Part shown: one piece after another, positions 34,946 to 44,481 of the stretch
Layout: each line of letters starts with the position of its first letter
How positions within the stretch are numbered: the stretch's first letter is position 1
DNA from: Bacteroidales bacterium
GTDB taxonomy: Bacteria; Bacteroidota; Bacteroidia; Bacteroidales; UBA4417
Length of the DNA: 64,000 bases
Reading direction: 5' to 3'
NCBI GenBank assembly: GCA_016707705.1
Contig: JADJHD010000001.1
Coordinates: 372,001-436,000 of the forward strand
Made by a program: the position numbers and the translations under genes
The notes under the pieces: model-generated
The model's database searches: none
What the model saw: only the letters and a program-made list of their open reading frames with translations
What the model was told of the DNA's origin: nothing

Positions 34946-35060
34946 AAAAAAAATGAAATAAATACTATAGTGATGATGTAAATGGTGAAAAAACTTTTGA
35001 ACTCGATCAAATCGGGTCATATTATTCACTTAAAGTTAGCCTGAAAGGTTTGTTTATGAG

Positions 35061-35068
35061 TATTTTTG
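35061..35068 (+). promoter_or_regulatory. -7 element of the GWxTD gene
   Basis: TATTTTTG matches TAnnTTTG, 19 nt before the ATG. Confidence 0.4.
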
Positions 35069-35087
35069 TACAATAAACGTTTGCCCC

Positions 35088-36569
35088 ATGAAGAAATTTA
35101 TTCTTTTCACACTTATACTCTCAGGAGTATTTCTGAACGGATATTCAAAAACAGATAACCTTCGTGCTTATCTCTCTTACTCTACTTTCTATTCTCCTAA
35201 CCATGGGCCCTATCTGGAAACCTACCTTTCAGTGTTCGGAAAAAGTGTAGTGTATATAAAAAAGGAAAACGGGAAATATCAAGCTTCTGTTCTGGTAACA
35301 ATGCTTTTCAAGCAAAAGGATTCGATCAGGGATTTCAGAAAATATGAACTTTTCAGCCCGGAGATTGATGATACAACGTCCATTAACTTCAGTTTTCTGG
35401 ATCAGCAACGAATTCCAATTTCTCAAGGAACATATAACTTTGAACTTTTGGTTTCTGATAAAAACCGGGATAAAGCACCTTTCAAGATAGAGGAGCAACT
35501 GGATATCAATTATCCTGCAGGTAAAATCAATATATCAGGGATAGAACTGGTTGAATCATTCAAAAAGGTTGAAGCAGAAACAGAGCTTTCAAAAAGCGGT
35601 TATGAGTTCATACCTTTCATGGACAACTTTTATCCAGGCTCAATAAACAAACTTGTTTACTACTCAGAAATCTATAATACAATAACAGCATTGCCTCAGG
35701 AAGAAAAATTCGCAGTCAGTATCTCAATTCAATCTTATGAAACTGGTAAACTAATTAGCAATTATCTTAAAATCAAGAGGGAATCTCCAAAGCAAGTAAT
35801 AGTAGCCTTTGGAGAATTCGACATACAAAACCTTCCCTCCGGAAATTACAATCTGGTTGTTTCTGTCAGAGATAAGGAAAACAAGGAGCTGGCTACCAAC
35901 ATGCTCTTCTTCCAGCGCAGTAATCCTGAAGCTCATTTCGATCTGCAGAGCCTTTCAAACATTGATGTAAGAAATAGTTTTGTTTCATCGATTCAAAGTC
36001 TGGATACACTTAGGGAGTATATAAGATCTTTATACCCCATTTCATCCTCTGAAGAGAAGCTGTTTATACGCTCTCAGATCAAACTGGCGAATCTTGAGAC
36101 ATTACAACAGTTTTTCCTGAGTTTCTGGGTTAGCAGGAATAATGCAGATCCATCCAAAGCCTGGGAAGAATACTATGTTCAAGTTCAGGCAGTAGATAAA
36201 GAGTTTCATACTGTGAATAAAAGAGGATACGAAACAGATCGTGGAAGAGTATATCTTCAGTACGGTCCTCCTAATGCCCGTTCACAATCTTACGACGAAC
36301 CCAGAGCATACCCCTATGAAATCTGGCAATATTACAAATTGGGGATTCAGTCGAACAGAAAATTCGTCTTCTTCGCACGAGATTATGCTTCCGGAGAATT
36401 TGAACTTCTGCATTCAGATGCTCAGGGTGAAATCAATAATCCCCGATGGGAAATAGCTTTGCATTCCCGTGATACAGATAGGTATAACAGCCCCCAGCAA
36501 ATTGACCGAATGAGTGAAGACGGTTATTTCGGAAAGCACTCCGATGATTTCTATAACCTTCCCCGATAA
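35088..36569 (+). CDS. GWxTD-domain secreted protein (493 aa)
   Basis: A signal peptide (MKKFILFTLILSGVFLNGYS) precedes a long beta-rich N-terminal part. The C-terminal ~150 residues carry the GWxTD domain: HTVNKRGYETDRGRVYLQYG, with GYETD in the place of GWxTD, then PPN..SQSYDEPRAYPYEIWQYY and RKFVFFARDYASGEFELLHS. The domain is widespread in Bacteroidota and related phyla, and its biochemical role is not established. It is a single gene after the tRNA, with its own promoter element. Confidence 0.88.
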   Translation: MKKFILFTLILSGVFLNGYSKTDNLRAYLSYSTFYSPNHGPYLETYLSVFGKSVVYIKKENGKYQASVLVTMLFKQKDSIRDFRKYELFSPEIDDTTSINFSFLDQQRIPISQGTYNFELLVSDKNRDKAPFKIEEQLDINYPAGKINISGIELVESFKKVEAETELSKSGYEFIPFMDNFYPGSINKLVYYSEIYNTITALPQEEKFAVSISIQSYETGKLISNYLKIKRESPKQVIVAFGEFDIQNLPSGNYNLVVSVRDKENKELATNMLFFQRSNPEAHFDLQSLSNIDVRNSFVSSIQSLDTLREYIRSLYPISSSEEKLFIRSQIKLANLETLQQFFLSFWVSRNNADPSKAWEEYYVQVQAVDKEFHTVNKRGYETDRGRVYLQYGPPNARSQSYDEPRAYPYEIWQYYKLGIQSNRKFVFFARDYASGEFELLHSDAQGEINNPRWEIALHSRDTDRYNSPQQIDRMSEDGYFGKHSDDFYNLPR

Positions 36570-36975
36570 ATGTTCCATTCCTTCAGGCTGTAGAAATGAT
36601 TGAGTTGGGATTATCAAGACTGTATGGTTTGATTTAGGGTACTAAACAGTCCTTTTCAATTGCAACTATTCCAGCCTCCGGTCAACACATGGATGAGGCA
36701 GAATTTTCATTGTGTCCGGTCAATGTTACATTATTTTCTAATTTAGCCGTTCCTTTATCTGCAAGGTAGCACTGAAGCAGTTTGTTTCTGCAGAAGGGCA
36801 TTTCAACTCCTAAGTAGCATTTTGTAACTACAAGGGAAGTATTACATTTACAATATTTCGAAATTGACTTAGAAAGTGTCTTTTATTGAGTCATCGAAGT
36901 TATTGTGGATTTCATTTTATCGACTCAAAACAAGACTGAGAACCATTTAGCCATCAACACCAAAAAGAGAAACTC
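36570..36975. other. 406-bp intergenic stretch
   Basis: I see no gene, hairpin terminator or repeat here. It probably holds the GT2 gene's promoter. Confidence 0.5.
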
Positions 36976-37992
36976 TTGTCAAAGGTTGCTGTTGTAATAT
37001 TGAATTGGAATGGCAGGGAATTTCTGAGGAAATTTCTACCATCTGTCATAGAGCATAGTCAGCTTGATGCAGAAATCATTATTGCTGACAATGCATCCAC
37101 TGACAGTTCACTGGAGTTCATGCAGGAGTCTTTCCCCAACATACGTGTAATTCAGAACAGAACCAATGGCGGATTTGCCAAAGGCTACAATGACGCATTA
37201 AAGCAAGTAGAAGCAGAATACTACATTTTACTAAACTCTGATATTGAAGTTACTTCCAACTGGATAAATCCTGTTATAGAGCTCATGGATTCAGATCCAA
37301 AAATTGGAGCATGCCAACCGAAGATAAGATCATTTCACCATCGGGAAACATTTGAATATGCAGGCGCGGCCGGTGGATACATCGACAAATATGGATATCC
37401 TTTCTGCAGGGGTCGAATTTTTCAGCATCTGGAAGAAGATCTGGGGCAATATAACGATACACGTGAAATCTTTTGGGCAACAGGAGCTTGCCTATTTGTG
37501 AGATCTGAGTTGTTTCATGAATTTGGAGGTCTCGACGAGGATTTCTTTGCACATATGGAAGAAATAGACTTCTGCTGGAGGTTAAAGAATGAAGGATATA
37601 AGATCATGTACTGCCCTGACTCCTATGTATTTCATGTTGGAGGAGGTACATTACCCAAAAAATCAGCAAGAAAGACATATTTGAACTTCCGGAACAACCT
37701 CTCTTTGCTTTACAAAAATCTGCCTTCTAATCAGCTTTTTCGTGTGTTTCTGGTACGTTTTCCCTTGGATGGAGTTGCCGCTTTGAAATTTTTACTGGAA
37801 GGAGGATTTGAGGACTGTCTGGCAGTATTGAGGGCCCATTTATACTTTTATCGGAATTTTTCGCACCTGAATCTAAAAAGGAAAGCCCGGAAGCATAACG
37901 CAGTAGACTGCATCTATAAGGGACATCTCATAACCGATTATTACATTCACAAAAGAAAGAGGTTCAGTCAATTAGACGAAAGCAAATTCTAG
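36976..37992 (+). CDS. Family 2 glycosyltransferase, rhamnosyltransferase-like (338 aa)
   Basis: A GT-A fold transferase of the WcaA/rhamnosyl type. The nucleotide-sugar site starts VVILNWNGREFL (residue ~6) and includes a DNAST motif (~41). The metal-binding DxD equivalent is LLNSDIEVTSNW (~88). An acceptor-side ATGACLFVRSELF segment (~174) and an ED-type EEIDFCWRLKN motif (~199) follow. The start is TTG, since no in-frame ATG lies nearby and the protein aligns from this point. A GAG-rich stretch precedes it. It converges with aroQ and is not near the other glycan genes. Confidence 0.88.
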   Translation: MSKVAVVILNWNGREFLRKFLPSVIEHSQLDAEIIIADNASTDSSLEFMQESFPNIRVIQNRTNGGFAKGYNDALKQVEAEYYILLNSDIEVTSNWINPVIELMDSDPKIGACQPKIRSFHHRETFEYAGAAGGYIDKYGYPFCRGRIFQHLEEDLGQYNDTREIFWATGACLFVRSELFHEFGGLDEDFFAHMEEIDFCWRLKNEGYKIMYCPDSYVFHVGGGTLPKKSARKTYLNFRNNLSLLYKNLPSNQLFRVFLVRFPLDGVAALKFLLEGGFEDCLAVLRAHLYFYRNFSHLNLKRKARKHNAVDCIYKGHLITDYYIHKRKRFSQLDESKF

Positions 37993-38006
37993 TTCGGGGC
38001 AATCTG

Positions 38007-38444
38007 TTAAATTTTCTTTTCCATCTGAATGATCGCCCTGATTCCCAAAGAATAAGAATTCAGACCAAAGCCGGATATTATCCCGCTAACAGAAGACGAG
38101 ATCAATGAAATCCTCCGGAATTCTTCTCTTGCCATTACATTTGATATATGGACTTCAATAACCGGCACTTTAATAGCTTTGATGGCATCTCCAATTGCAA
38201 CTGAAGTATGGGTATAACCTCCTGCATTCAGGACAATCCCATCGTATGAAAGAAAATGGGCCTCATGAATTTTATTCACGATTTCTCCTTCTATATTCGA
38301 TTGATAGTAGCTCAAAACAACTTCTGGAAATTCTGACTTCAATGATTCCAGAAAGGACTCAAAGCTTTGTTCCCCATAAATTCCGATTTCCCTGCTTCCA
38401 AGCAGATTCAGATTAGGGCCATTGATAATGAGCACGTTCATCAT
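38007..38444 (-). CDS. aroQ: Type II 3-dehydroquinate dehydratase (145 aa)
   Basis: Third step of the shikimate pathway, in the cytoplasm. Family motifs are intact: INGPNLNLLGSRE (residues ~7-19), a catalytic tyrosine in GIYGEQSFE (~24), QSNIEGEIVNKIHEA (~50), NAGGYTHTSVAIGDA (~76) and HISNVMAREEFR (~101). Length is normal for the dodecameric type II enzyme. The second methionine (38441) could be the start, as the first two residues are both Met. It stands alone, converging with the GT2 gene. Confidence 0.95.
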   Translation of the reverse strand: MMNVLIINGPNLNLLGSREIGIYGEQSFESFLESLKSEFPEVVLSYYQSNIEGEIVNKIHEAHFLSYDGIVLNAGGYTHTSVAIGDAIKAIKVPVIEVHISNVMAREEFRRISLISSSVSGIISGFGLNSYSLGIRAIIQMEKKI

Positions 38445-38837
38445 TCTATTGAATTATTTAAGGTGACAGTCAGGATAAAGACCTAAATGCAATTTATTCA
38501 AATTTATAACTATACATGGAGTTTTACAAGAAATGAATAAAGATCCTGAAAATTAGGAGCTATTCAAGAATCGATAAAATAATGCCGTTTTGTTCATTTT
38601 GCAATAACACAATCTATTTGTTAACAATAGAATGAGAATAACTATTTAAATCAATTCGTTGAATCAACAGACTTTAATTCGTATATTCGTGTTATGATTG
38701 TGAATAGTTTATTCATTCATATCTATCTCGAAATCTACTAGTTCTACTATTCCTTACTCTTATTAGCTTATCAGGATGAAATTGAGTGATGGTGGGGGGA
38801 AGAAAGCCAACACGATTCTCATCTTTAATAGGCGTTT
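38445..38837. other. 393-bp intergenic region
   Basis: AT-rich, no gene or clear terminator. It holds the divergent promoters of aroQ and the 128-aa gene. Confidence 0.5.
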
Positions 38838-39224
38838 ATGGAAACGAACAGATTTGATATCTCTTTTGATGATATTAATAAAATCATCATATATAAGCAT
38901 TATGGCATTCTAAGTATTGATCAGATTGGCGAAGCCTGGCAAAGTCTATTGAAGACTGAGCAGTTTCTTCATCATGGTTATAACTTATTATCTGATTATA
39001 CTGAAGCTGATTTTGGTTTTTCCGTGAATAGCACTGAAAAAGCCTGGAGCTTTTTTCATTCCATTCAACACATTCTTGACGGTAAGAAAGAGGCTGTTGT
39101 TACTTCAACCCCTCTAACTACTGCAATAAGTGTTTTGTTTGAACATGAGACTTTGAAGGAGTTAAACTTTGAAGTGAAAACATTTTCCACTAAAGAAGTT
39201 GCAATTGACTGGCTTTTAAAATAA
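38838..39224 (+). CDS. Hypothetical protein, STAS/SpoIIAA-like fold candidate (128 aa)
   Basis: A small soluble protein without signal peptide. The alternating pattern (FDDINKIIIYKHYGILSIDQIGEAWQSLL and LLSDYTEADFGFSVN) resembles STAS/SpoIIAA-like proteins found in many Bacteroidota, in which a strand-helix order is typical. No enzymatic motif is visible. The neighbouring TPP riboswitch begins about 120 nt downstream and belongs to the next gene. The function is unknown. Confidence 0.55.
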   Translation: METNRFDISFDDINKIIIYKHYGILSIDQIGEAWQSLLKTEQFLHHGYNLLSDYTEADFGFSVNSTEKAWSFFHSIQHILDGKKEAVVTSTPLTTAISVLFEHETLKELNFEVKTFSTKEVAIDWLLK

Positions 39225-39324
39225 GAACATCCTTTTTCATTCTACTCCATCACCTCAATTCCAATTGCTCATTTCATCAGGACTTTTTTTAGTTCCGTAT
39301 TCGGAATTGTGAATGCTTTATTCT

Positions 39325-39332
39325 TAATTTTG
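39325..39332 (+). promoter_or_regulatory. -7 element for the TPP-riboswitch transcript
   Basis: TAATTTTG fits TAnnTTTG, about 10 nt upstream of the aptamer, so the transcript would begin just before it. Confidence 0.45.
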
Positions 39333-39342
39333 TCCAATCATC

Positions 39343-39424
39343 TAAATAGGGGTGCCTTAATATTACGGGCTGAGATCAAACCCATATAACCTGATCCGGG
39401 TAATGCCGGCGGAGGGAAAGAATA
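39343..39424 (+). promoter_or_regulatory. TPP (THI element) riboswitch
   Basis: The conserved core is present in order: GGGGTGCC, GGGCTGAGATC, AACCTGATCCGGGTAATGCC and GGCGGAGGGAAAG. These are hallmark TPP-aptamer segments. It controls the TonB-dependent receptor 160 nt downstream. Between them, CAAATAAGC at 39487-39495 can pair with GCTTTTATTTG at 39502-39512 as a possible expression-platform hairpin. That part is inference. Confidence 0.95.
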
Positions 39425-39583
39425 GCAACTGTTTTCAGGCTGCAATTTTCGGGCACTCATAATTAGATTACTTATTTTACTAACTGCAAATAAGCGGCTT
39501 AGCTTTTATTTGGCAATCGTCAACATTGGAGATTTCTGAATGGAAAACCAGATGCCGAGTTTTTGCACTAAAGAAATCTCAAA

Positions 39584-42010
39584 ATGAAGATTACTGCAAT
39601 TATTGGATTAATGCTATTGGTTTCTGTGCAAGTTTTTGCTCAGCACACACTTACCGGCACAATTTACAATTCGGCAACTGGAGCCCCTTTGGAAGGTGCC
39701 AATCTGATAATCCGTGATCTTCAGAAGGGCACAACCTCTGACAATGCAGGCCGATTTAAATTAAATGGGATACCCGATGGATCGTATACCATCACCATCA
39801 GCTATATCGGATTCAGAACATACGAACAATCTGTAAAAATGTTTAAAGATGCAGATTTAGAAGTTCAACTTGAAGAATCAGCAATATTATCGCAGGAGGC
39901 TGTTATCAGGGCAACTAGAGCTGCTGATAATGAACCGATAACCTTTCAGAATCTCAGAAAAAAAGATCTAGAGAAAAGCAACCATGGTCAGGACCTTCCT
40001 TTTCTGTTATCAGAATCAGTATCAGCTGTTTCCACCTCCGACGCAGGTAATTCAATAGGCTATTCTTCCCTTCGCATACGAGGAACTGATCTGACCAGAA
40101 TCAATGTCACAATGAACGGCATTCCGCTCAATGATCCAGAATCGCATAATGTGTTCTGGGTTGATTTGCCGGATGTAGCGGCCTCTTCACAGAGCATTCA
40201 GATACAACGGGGTGTTGGAACATCTTCCAATGGGGCGGCAGCTTTTGGAGCAAGCATTAACCTCTTAACTTCTTCTATTTCTCCTGATCCGTCAGCAGAT
40301 ATAGAAGCTGCAATTGGTTCATTTAACAGCAAAAGAGTATCTTCTACTTTTAACTCCGGACTCATAAATAAACATTTCAATTTCCGGGGAAGAGTTTCTT
40401 CAATCGCTTCGGATGGCTTTATTGACCGGGCAGCTTCCGCCCTATTCTCCTACCATCTTTCAGGTTCATATGTTGGCAAGAAAAGTCAGCTCACCTTTAA
40501 CCTACTTTCCGGCAAAGAAAAAACCTACCAGGCTTGGGATGGTGTTCCTCATGAAATACTTGACACTAACCGCACCTTCAATGGAATGGGGTCCTACTAC
40601 GACACGAATGGGAATTTGAAATTCTATGAAAATGAGACAGACAATTATAAACAAACACATTACCAGCTCTTATATTCAAGAATCCTCAATGAACATTTGA
40701 TCTTAAATACGGCACTCCATTATACAAAAGGTGCCGGGTATTATGAGCAATACAAGGATAACGATGGGTGGGATTCTTATGGAATTCAACCAATTGTCAT
40801 TCCCGGTCCCTTTGTTGTAATAAACACAGATACAATCCATTATCCTGACAGTCTAATTAACTCCTCTGATCTTATCAGGCAAAAATGGCTGGACAATGAT
40901 TTTGCAGGAATTACTTATTCACTTTCCTGGCAAAACAGAATTTTAGAGTCCTCAATTGGTGGGTCCTGGAATATCTATTCAGGAAATCATTTTGGCAAGA
41001 TTGTCTGGTCAAACTTGAGTTATATTGATCCGGAGTATGAATGGTACAGAAGCAAATCAACAAAAGGGGACCTAAATCTATATGCCAAAACAACACTAAA
41101 GCTAACCCAGGAATTAAATTTATTCGCAGACATGCAACTTCGTAGGATCAACTATGATATTGAAGGGATTGATGATGACCTTAGAATAATTGATCAAACG
41201 CATGATTACCTTTTCTTCAACCCCAAAACAGGACTTCTCGCTAAGCTTAACTCTAAGAATGACTTATATCTCTCAATTGCAGTTGCAAACAGAGAACCAA
41301 ACAGGGATAATTTTGTAGATGCTGATCCATCCAAGTCAATCCCAGGCCGGGAAAGACTCTACGACTTTGAGTCAGGTCACAGGTATCACAATAAAATGCT
41401 TTCAATAAGTTCCAACATCTACTATATGCTCTATCGGGACCAGTTAATTCTAACAGGGGCAATCAATGATGTTGGAGCTCCTGTTATGGAAAATGTTCCG
41501 GAAAGCTATCGACTGGGGTTAGAACTCAGTTCACAAGTAAAAATCTTGAAAAAAATTCAATGGAACTTCAATGGAACTGTCAGCAGGAATAAAATCAAGT
41601 CTTATACTGAATTTGTCGATGATTGGGATACCTGGTCACAACTTCAGTTTGAGCACAAAAACACTGATATTTCATTCTCGCCTGCAGTAGTAATCAACAA
41701 CTCCGTCAGCTGGGAAATCTCAAATGGCTTCTCATCTGAATTAATCAGCAAGTACGTAAGTCATCAGTATATTGACAATACTCAGAATAATTCAAGGTCT
41801 ATCGATCCATACTTTATCAATAGCCTGAGATTGAGTTACTCAATTCAGAATTTCATATTCCGGGAGATTAGATTCAACCTAATGATTAACAATCTGTTTA
41901 ATCAAAAATATGAATCAAATGCTTGGGTTTACAGATACTATGAATCAGGTAGTCAAAAAGTTATGGATGGATATTTCCCTCAAGCCGGGATCAACTTCTT
42001 CTTTGAGTAA
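39584..42010 (+). CDS. TonB-dependent outer-membrane receptor, predicted thiamin (precursor) transporter
   Basis: An 808-aa receptor. The signal peptide (MKITAIIGLMLLVSVQVFAQ) is followed by a carboxypeptidase-regulatory-like domain (TGTIYNSATGAPLEGANLIIR, residues ~24-110). The plug domain contains RIRGTDLTRINVTMNGIPLNDPESH and ends near QIQRGVGTSSNG. A 22-strand barrel follows, with a terminal aromatic strand (...YFPQAGINFFFE). The TPP riboswitch upstream predicts repression when thiamin pyrophosphate is plentiful, and thus uptake of thiamin or a precursor. TPP-controlled TonB receptors have been predicted in Bacteroidota. The ligand is inferred from the switch, not from the protein. Confidence 0.9.
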   Translation: MKITAIIGLMLLVSVQVFAQHTLTGTIYNSATGAPLEGANLIIRDLQKGTTSDNAGRFKLNGIPDGSYTITISYIGFRTYEQSVKMFKDADLEVQLEESAILSQEAVIRATRAADNEPITFQNLRKKDLEKSNHGQDLPFLLSESVSAVSTSDAGNSIGYSSLRIRGTDLTRINVTMNGIPLNDPESHNVFWVDLPDVAASSQSIQIQRGVGTSSNGAAAFGASINLLTSSISPDPSADIEAAIGSFNSKRVSSTFNSGLINKHFNFRGRVSSIASDGFIDRAASALFSYHLSGSYVGKKSQLTFNLLSGKEKTYQAWDGVPHEILDTNRTFNGMGSYYDTNGNLKFYENETDNYKQTHYQLLYSRILNEHLILNTALHYTKGAGYYEQYKDNDGWDSYGIQPIVIPGPFVVINTDTIHYPDSLINSSDLIRQKWLDNDFAGITYSLSWQNRILESSIGGSWNIYSGNHFGKIVWSNLSYIDPEYEWYRSKSTKGDLNLYAKTTLKLTQELNLFADMQLRRINYDIEGIDDDLRIIDQTHDYLFFNPKTGLLAKLNSKNDLYLSIAVANREPNRDNFVDADPSKSIPGRERLYDFESGHRYHNKMLSISSNIYYMLYRDQLILTGAINDVGAPVMENVPESYRLGLELSSQVKILKKIQWNFNGTVSRNKIKSYTEFVDDWDTWSQLQFEHKNTDISFSPAVVINNSVSWEISNGFSSELISKYVSHQYIDNTQNNSRSIDPYFINSLRLSYSIQNFIFREIRFNLMINNLFNQKYESNAWVYRYYESGSQKVMDGYFPQAGINFFFE

Positions 42011-42227
42011 AGTTTAGTATATAGTACCCGGAAGAGTAAAAGTGGAAATCATTCTTGTCAATCTGAAGCACATTGAGATGGATTGAACCAGATGGCATCG
42101 TATAACAAATGAAGTGACAAACCAACTTGAAGCAGCTAAAGTTCCACTCCTGCTCCTTTGAGCACCATTGTAAAAATCAGTTCTTCGGTATCTGCTGAAC
42201 GTGTGCCGACCACTACCTCTACTTTCT

Positions 42228-42235
42228 TACCTTTG
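42228..42235 (+). promoter_or_regulatory. -7 element of smpB
   Basis: TACCTTTG fits TAnnTTTG, 17 nt before the start codon. Confidence 0.4.
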
Positions 42236-42252
42236 CAATCAGATAAAATGTG

Positions 42253-42702
42253 ATGGCAAATATTATAACCATAAAGAATAAGAAGGCGGGGTTTGAGTTT
42301 TTTCTTCTTGAGCAATATACCGCAGGAATTGTTCTGACGGGCACGGAAATTAAATCAATAAGAGACGGAAAAGTAAACCTTACTGACAGCTACTGCACAT
42401 TTTCTGCAGATGAGTTGTTTGTCGTCAATATGCATATTGCCGAGTATAAATTCGGGAATCAATTCAACCATGAGCCCAAAAGGCCAAGGAAACTCCTTTT
42501 AAAACGCAGAGAACTCCGAAAAATCTCTGTAAAATCAAAAGACAAAGGGATTACCATTGTTCCTGTTGAACTCTTCATAAATGAAGAAGGTCTTGCGAAA
42601 ATTGTAATTTCTATCGCAAAGGGTAAGAAGATGTACGATAAACGTGAAACCTTAAAGAATAAGGATCAAAAGAGAGAAATTGACAGAAGGCATGAAGATT
42701 AA
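42253..42702 (+). CDS. smpB: SsrA-binding protein SmpB (149 aa)
   Basis: SmpB brings tmRNA to stalled ribosomes in trans-translation. Family motifs are intact: NKKAGFEFFLLEQYTAGIVLTGTEIKSIRDGKVNL (shown in parts), a FSADELFVVNMHIAEY segment (residues ~53-68), HEPKRPRKLLLKRRE (~75-89), and the basic tail ending KRETLKNKDQKREIDRR. ATG 42253 is chosen over a GTG 3 nt upstream. It follows the riboswitch-controlled receptor on the same strand with a ~240-nt gap and its own promoter element. Confidence 0.96.
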   Translation: MANIITIKNKKAGFEFFLLEQYTAGIVLTGTEIKSIRDGKVNLTDSYCTFSADELFVVNMHIAEYKFGNQFNHEPKRPRKLLLKRRELRKISVKSKDKGITIVPVELFINEEGLAKIVISIAKGKKMYDKRETLKNKDQKREIDRRHED

Positions 42703-42784
42703 GTTTATCGGAATTTTATTTATTACTTTTTTGCAATAATTTTTCACTTTAAACTTCGTTGACTTCTCTAAAAATAAACTGATT

Positions 42785-43324
42785 ATGAAAGGAAGTATAA
42801 TAGCTACACTTGGATTCTTGTTTATTCTAAAGTTTGCATATTCACAACAGGAACCAAGTGCAAATGCATCTCCTCAAGAGGTTAAATGGTATTCCTTTGA
42901 AGAAGGCATGAAGCTGGCGAAGAAAAAACACAAGTACGTAATAGTAGACATTTATACCGATTGGTGCGGGTGGTGCAAGAGAATGGACAATGAAACATTC
43001 CGCAATCCGGAAGTTGTTAGAAGCTTGAATGAAAATTTCATTGCAATCAAACTTAACGCCGAATCCAAAGAACCAATAGCTTTCAATGGCACAATCTATT
43101 CGAATCCGAATCCCGCGAAACAGAAATCAACGCATCAGTTGGCCATTGCATTGGCTGGTGCAAGGCTAGCATATCCGACATACATCTATCTTGACTCCAA
43201 GGGAAACAACATTACCGGTTCTCAAGGCTATTCTCAGGCAGAAGACTTGTTGCCATTGCTTTCATATATTGGTACAGGAGCATACAAAAGCAAAACCTGG
43301 AAGGAATTTACAGGGTTGAAATAG
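42785..43324 (+). CDS. Secreted thioredoxin-like protein with WCGWCK motif (179 aa)
   Basis: The signal peptide (residues ~1-22, ending FAYSQ) suggests periplasmic or outer-surface location. The thioredoxin fold carries the active site DWCGWCKRMDNETF (residues ~60-73; C-x2-C with a Trp). A KYVIVDIYTDWC strand precedes it, and a cis-Pro-like region YPTYIYLDSKG lies near residue ~139. Proteins of this type act in disulfide reduction or as thiol-disulfide interchange partners. The specific target is unknown. Confidence 0.85.
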   Translation: MKGSIIATLGFLFILKFAYSQQEPSANASPQEVKWYSFEEGMKLAKKKHKYVIVDIYTDWCGWCKRMDNETFRNPEVVRSLNENFIAIKLNAESKEPIAFNGTIYSNPNPAKQKSTHQLAIALAGARLAYPTYIYLDSKGNNITGSQGYSQAEDLLPLLSYIGTGAYKSKTWKEFTGLK

Positions 43325-43427
43325 TTTCAGCTAGGATTAACGTTGATTTAAGGCGAAGAATGAATTATACTTGTTCAGCTTTACTCCTGTTGCAAACCAA
43401 AAACGATAACTAAATCCCAGGTCTAGA

Positions 43428-44423
43428 ATGGATGAAATTCTTTACAAAGCCCTTACTGTCAGTGAAGAACCTGGAAAAGGTTTTATTTCCAGCATAGAAA
43501 ATAAATCAACGGAAAGCCTTCCGCAAAATGGGACTCTGATAAATGTCCTTTATTCTTCATTAAATTATAAGGATGCATTATCTGCATCTGGGAATAAAGG
43601 AGTCACGAAATTATATCCTCATACACCTGGTATAGATGCTGCCGGTATCGTAACCAATACCAATTCAAATCATTATAAGTCTGGCGATGAGGTTATTGTC
43701 ACTGGTTATGATCTGGGGATGAATACTTCGGGTGGGTTTGGACAGTATATTAATGTCCCGGAGGAATGGATTGTACCAAAACCAAAAGGCATAACGCTTG
43801 AAGAATCCATGATTTTGGGGACGGCAGGATTTACAGCTGCACTTGCTGTTCAGCTTTTGATCCGCAATAATCAAAAAGAACTGGATGGACCAATTCTGGT
43901 TACAGGAGCTTCAGGTGGGGTTGGTAGTCTTTCAGTAGCAATCCTTTCATTACTTGGCTTTGAAGTAATTGCTTGCAGTGGAAAACCCGAAGCAGAATCT
44001 TATCTAAAAATGCTTGGAGCGGCAAAAGTCATTGGAAGAGAAGAAGTTATTGACAATTCCGATCGTGCATTATTGCGTTCCAGATGGGCAGGAGCCATTG
44101 ATACAGTTGGAGGGAATATGCTTTCATCAATCCTGAAATCATGTAAACCCCACGGGAATATTGCAGTTTGTGGTAATGTCAGTTCTCCTTTACTGTCAAC
44201 TACTGTATTTCCATTTATTCTCAATGGAGTAAATCTACTTGGTGTAAACTCTGCAACAACTCCAATGCATTTGAGAAAAGCAACATGGGAGAAACTATCT
44301 TCTACATGGAAGCCAGGCAACCTTCATGAAATCAAGATAGTTACCACAATAAATGACCTTAGGACCTGGATTGACGAAATTCTAATAGGAAAGGTTCAGG
44401 GAAGAGTTGTTCTGAAACACTAG
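43428..44423 (+). CDS. YhdH/AcuI-family NADPH-dependent acryloyl-CoA reductase (quinone oxidoreductase type)
   Basis: A zinc-independent member of the medium-chain dehydrogenase family, 331 aa. It has SSLNYKDALSASG (residues ~43-55), PGIDAAGIVTNT (~67-78) and the Rossmann motif GASGGVGSLSVAILS (~158-172). The end, LIGKVQGRVVLKH, is typical. In the YhdH/AcuI branch the enzyme reduces acryloyl-CoA to propanoyl-CoA. Nothing in the neighbourhood points to a pathway. The exact substrate is unconfirmed. Confidence 0.85.
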   Translation: MDEILYKALTVSEEPGKGFISSIENKSTESLPQNGTLINVLYSSLNYKDALSASGNKGVTKLYPHTPGIDAAGIVTNTNSNHYKSGDEVIVTGYDLGMNTSGGFGQYINVPEEWIVPKPKGITLEESMILGTAGFTAALAVQLLIRNNQKELDGPILVTGASGGVGSLSVAILSLLGFEVIACSGKPEAESYLKMLGAAKVIGREEVIDNSDRALLRSRWAGAIDTVGGNMLSSILKSCKPHGNIAVCGNVSSPLLSTTVFPFILNGVNLLGVNSATTPMHLRKATWEKLSSTWKPGNLHEIKIVTTINDLRTWIDEILIGKVQGRVVLKH

Positions 44424-44481
44424 TTATTCTCGAGCCTGCAACCTTGACGAAATAGTCACCTTTCAAATTCCCGCATTGAGT

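Noticed and set aside
34799..35029. Open frame over tRNA-Ser(TGA)
   Set aside because: It covers a tRNA and its terminator; a shadow frame.
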